From the NCBI GenBank assembly GCA_964036275.1, contig OZ038439.1, positions 10,248,904 through 10,312,903 of the forward strand: a DNA stretch of 64,000 nucleotides. The letters are read 5' to 3'. Made by a program: the position numbers and the translations under genes. The notes under the pieces were generated by a model, which saw only the letters and a list, made by a program, of their open reading frames with translations, was not told the origin of the DNA and did not search any database. Position 1 is the stretch's first letter; every line of letters begins with the position of its first letter. Shown one piece after another: positions 62,581 through 64,000 of the stretch. Origin of the DNA: Litoditis marina. Lineage: Eukaryota > Nematoda > Chromadorea > Rhabditida > Rhabditidae.

Positions 62581-62859
62581 CTTACATGTTCGCGGCTCGC
62601 TCTGAGATTGTACTTTTGTAGATAACATCTCCAGACTACTCTTCGTTACAGTACGCTAACCCAGTTTCAGTTGAACACATAAATGTACAAGAACAAAATG
62701 GAAAGAAAATATTCAGAAGTTAACTAGGCTCTCCGCATTTTGAGGAACCCGCTTTGGTTGTAGTTTTATCGGTCAGAGGTCAATAACTTGGGATCAAAGT
62801 ACAATTACCCAGCAGCATACAACTAACTTTTTCCGTCTATCGCACTTCATCACCTTCAT

Positions 62860-63890
62860 TTCACGTGAGAACGTGACCACAAGCTCCAAGAAACATCCCT
62901 AGTAGTTCAAACAACCTCCCGTTTCCATCTAGTTGTACACTTGGTACCTTTCGCAAGTCGCAAGCTCGTTTAATGGTTCCAACGTCAGCTTATTAGTGTT
63001 CTGATGTCCTTTTCACGTCAGCGTGTTCCCAAACTCGGAATTCTATATCTAACCGGGTTTTTAGGTAACCTAACCCCTTTTTGGTAACCTATTTTTCAGG
63101 TTACCTCGGTAGGTAACCGGTAAGTAACCTAAAATGAAAAACCGGTTACCTGTTTTTCCAACGCAAAATGTGGTTTTTACCGTTAGTTTGAACGGTAACC
63201 GGATTTTACTTTCAGGTTACTTCCAGGTTACCTACCAAGGTAACCTGAAAAAAAGGTTAGCAAAAAAGGTTAGGTTACCTCAAAACCCGGTTAGTTGTAG
63301 AATTGGCCTCCAAATTGCGTAACGTTTTGACGTGAAACCAACTTTCAACCCCCTTAGTTCTTCAAACAACCCCTCTCTCCCATCTAGATGTGCGTCTAAA
63401 GTACATTCATGTGGAAACGTGAGACTGACGTGGAACGTGACCGATTCCTCTCCCTCTCTTCAGATAACCCTTCCATCTAGATGTGTTTCAATCTTATACC
63501 AGTCGCAAGCACGTTCAGCCTCTCCCACCAGTAACACTTTCTCACGTTTGTATCACGGGGAAACGTGAGACTCACGTTTCCACGTGACCACAACCTTCAA
63601 AAACCTTCCCAGTTCTGCAAACAACCCGCTTCTCCGTCTAAGTACCAGCCGCGAGTAGCAAGCTCGTCTAGACTCGCGCCAGTCGCATCGCTCATGTTGA
63701 TTTCACGTGAAAACGTGACCGAACGTGAGAGTCACGTTTCCACGTGACCCCAACCTTCAAAAACCTCGCTAATAGTTCAAAAACCCTGTTTCTTCCATCT
63801 AGATGTTGGTACCAGTCGCAAGCTCGTTTAGCCTCGCGCCACCCCCAGACATGCACACAGCAACACAAAGAAACGGCCACGATTTACGAT
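62860..63890. repeat. Tandem array of CATCTAGATGT / CAAGCTCGTTTAGCC units
   Basis: Five or so units of roughly 110-200 bp, seen from CAACCTTCAAAAACCT, TTCCATCTAGATGT and CAGTCGCAAGCTCGTTTAG (about 62890, 63345, 63470, 63590 and 63750). Between them lie hairpins of ACGTGAGACTCACGT and CACGTGAAAACGTGA type. One palindromic element is inserted. Confidence 0.55.
63038..63312. mobile_element. GGTAACC-rich palindromic element inside a tandem repeat
   Basis: Same length and ends as 62308-62580, so this pair is recent. It interrupts the tandem array at 62860-63890. Decayed relatives are at 60866-61065 and 49630-49750. Confidence 0.75.
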
Positions 63891-63937
63891 CATGTACTTT
63901 GGGGGGCGCGCGCGGCACCGCGGGTGGTAATTTACAC

Positions 63938-64000
63938 CCGGTTCTCTCTCTATCTCTCTTTCTCTAACTCTATCTCTCTCTATCTCTCTCTACTCTGCTC
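63938..64000. repeat. (TC)n microsatellite at window edge
   Basis: TCTCTC with TATC variants, running out of the window. Confidence 0.85.

Noticed and set aside
62860..63890. CRISPR-like repeat/spacer pattern
   Set aside because: Units are long, of uneven length and diverged, in a nuclear nematode sequence; a degenerate satellite fits better.

Overview
The window looks like nuclear DNA of a rhabditid, Caenorhabditis-like nematode. It is A+T rich. Most introns start GTRAG/GTATG and end in TTTTCAG-type acceptors with no long polypyrimidine tract. Several first exons start at an acceptor-like site just upstream of the ATG, as expected for spliced-leader trans-splicing. The proteins I could assemble are metazoan housekeeping families or families I cannot name. 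Exon joins were checked by reading phase; no transcript or database evidence was available.

Layout. (1) 0.4-10.4 kb, minus strand: two tandem paralogous genes for an unrecognised four-pass membrane protein, one complete (6602-10414) and one cut by the left window edge (460-2149). Between them, 27 bp after the first gene's stop, lies an exon of a third, operon-like gene (6432-6574). (2) 14.5-24.2 kb, minus strand: an incomplete unrecognised gene with phase-compatible exons (18329-24213), decayed copies of its first exon, and a pair of related orphan exons. A CR1/Jockey-like LINE (about 20370-23368, plus strand) sits in its intron. (3) 27.9-39.8 kb, plus strand: a complete 13-exon TRM5/TRMT5 tRNA(m1G37) methyltransferase gene. 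Its 5.1-kb intron 8 holds a second, nearly full-length LINE in antisense. (4) 40.2-48.0 kb, plus strand: a DMAC2L/ATP synthase subunit s (factor B) homologue, in the same orientation and only 382 bp after TRM5. (5) 48.2-54.5 kb, minus strand: a 10-exon lysocardiolipin-type acyltransferase (LCLAT1/ACL-8/9/10 group), tail to tail with DMAC2L. (6) 54.6-64.0 kb: no gene found; palindromic repeats, microsatellites and tRNA-like sequences.

The repeat landscape is the most unusual part. Several unrelated-looking non-autonomous elements (about 175-510 bp) share the same ends, TATAGT...ACTATA. One of these families carries a tRNA-like segment with recognisable pol III A and B boxes in at least nine copies. 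In two genes the terminal T of such an element is the +2 T of a 5' splice site. A further seven or so palindromic families with other ends are also present.

Two introns, one in DMAC2L and one in the acyltransferase gene, must end in TTTTCAT instead of TTTTCAG if the conserved reading frames are to be kept. TRM5 acts on cytosolic and mitochondrial tRNA, DMAC2L is mitochondrial and LCLAT1-type enzymes remodel cardiolipin, so the 28-54 kb gene block has a loose mitochondrial theme (inference).
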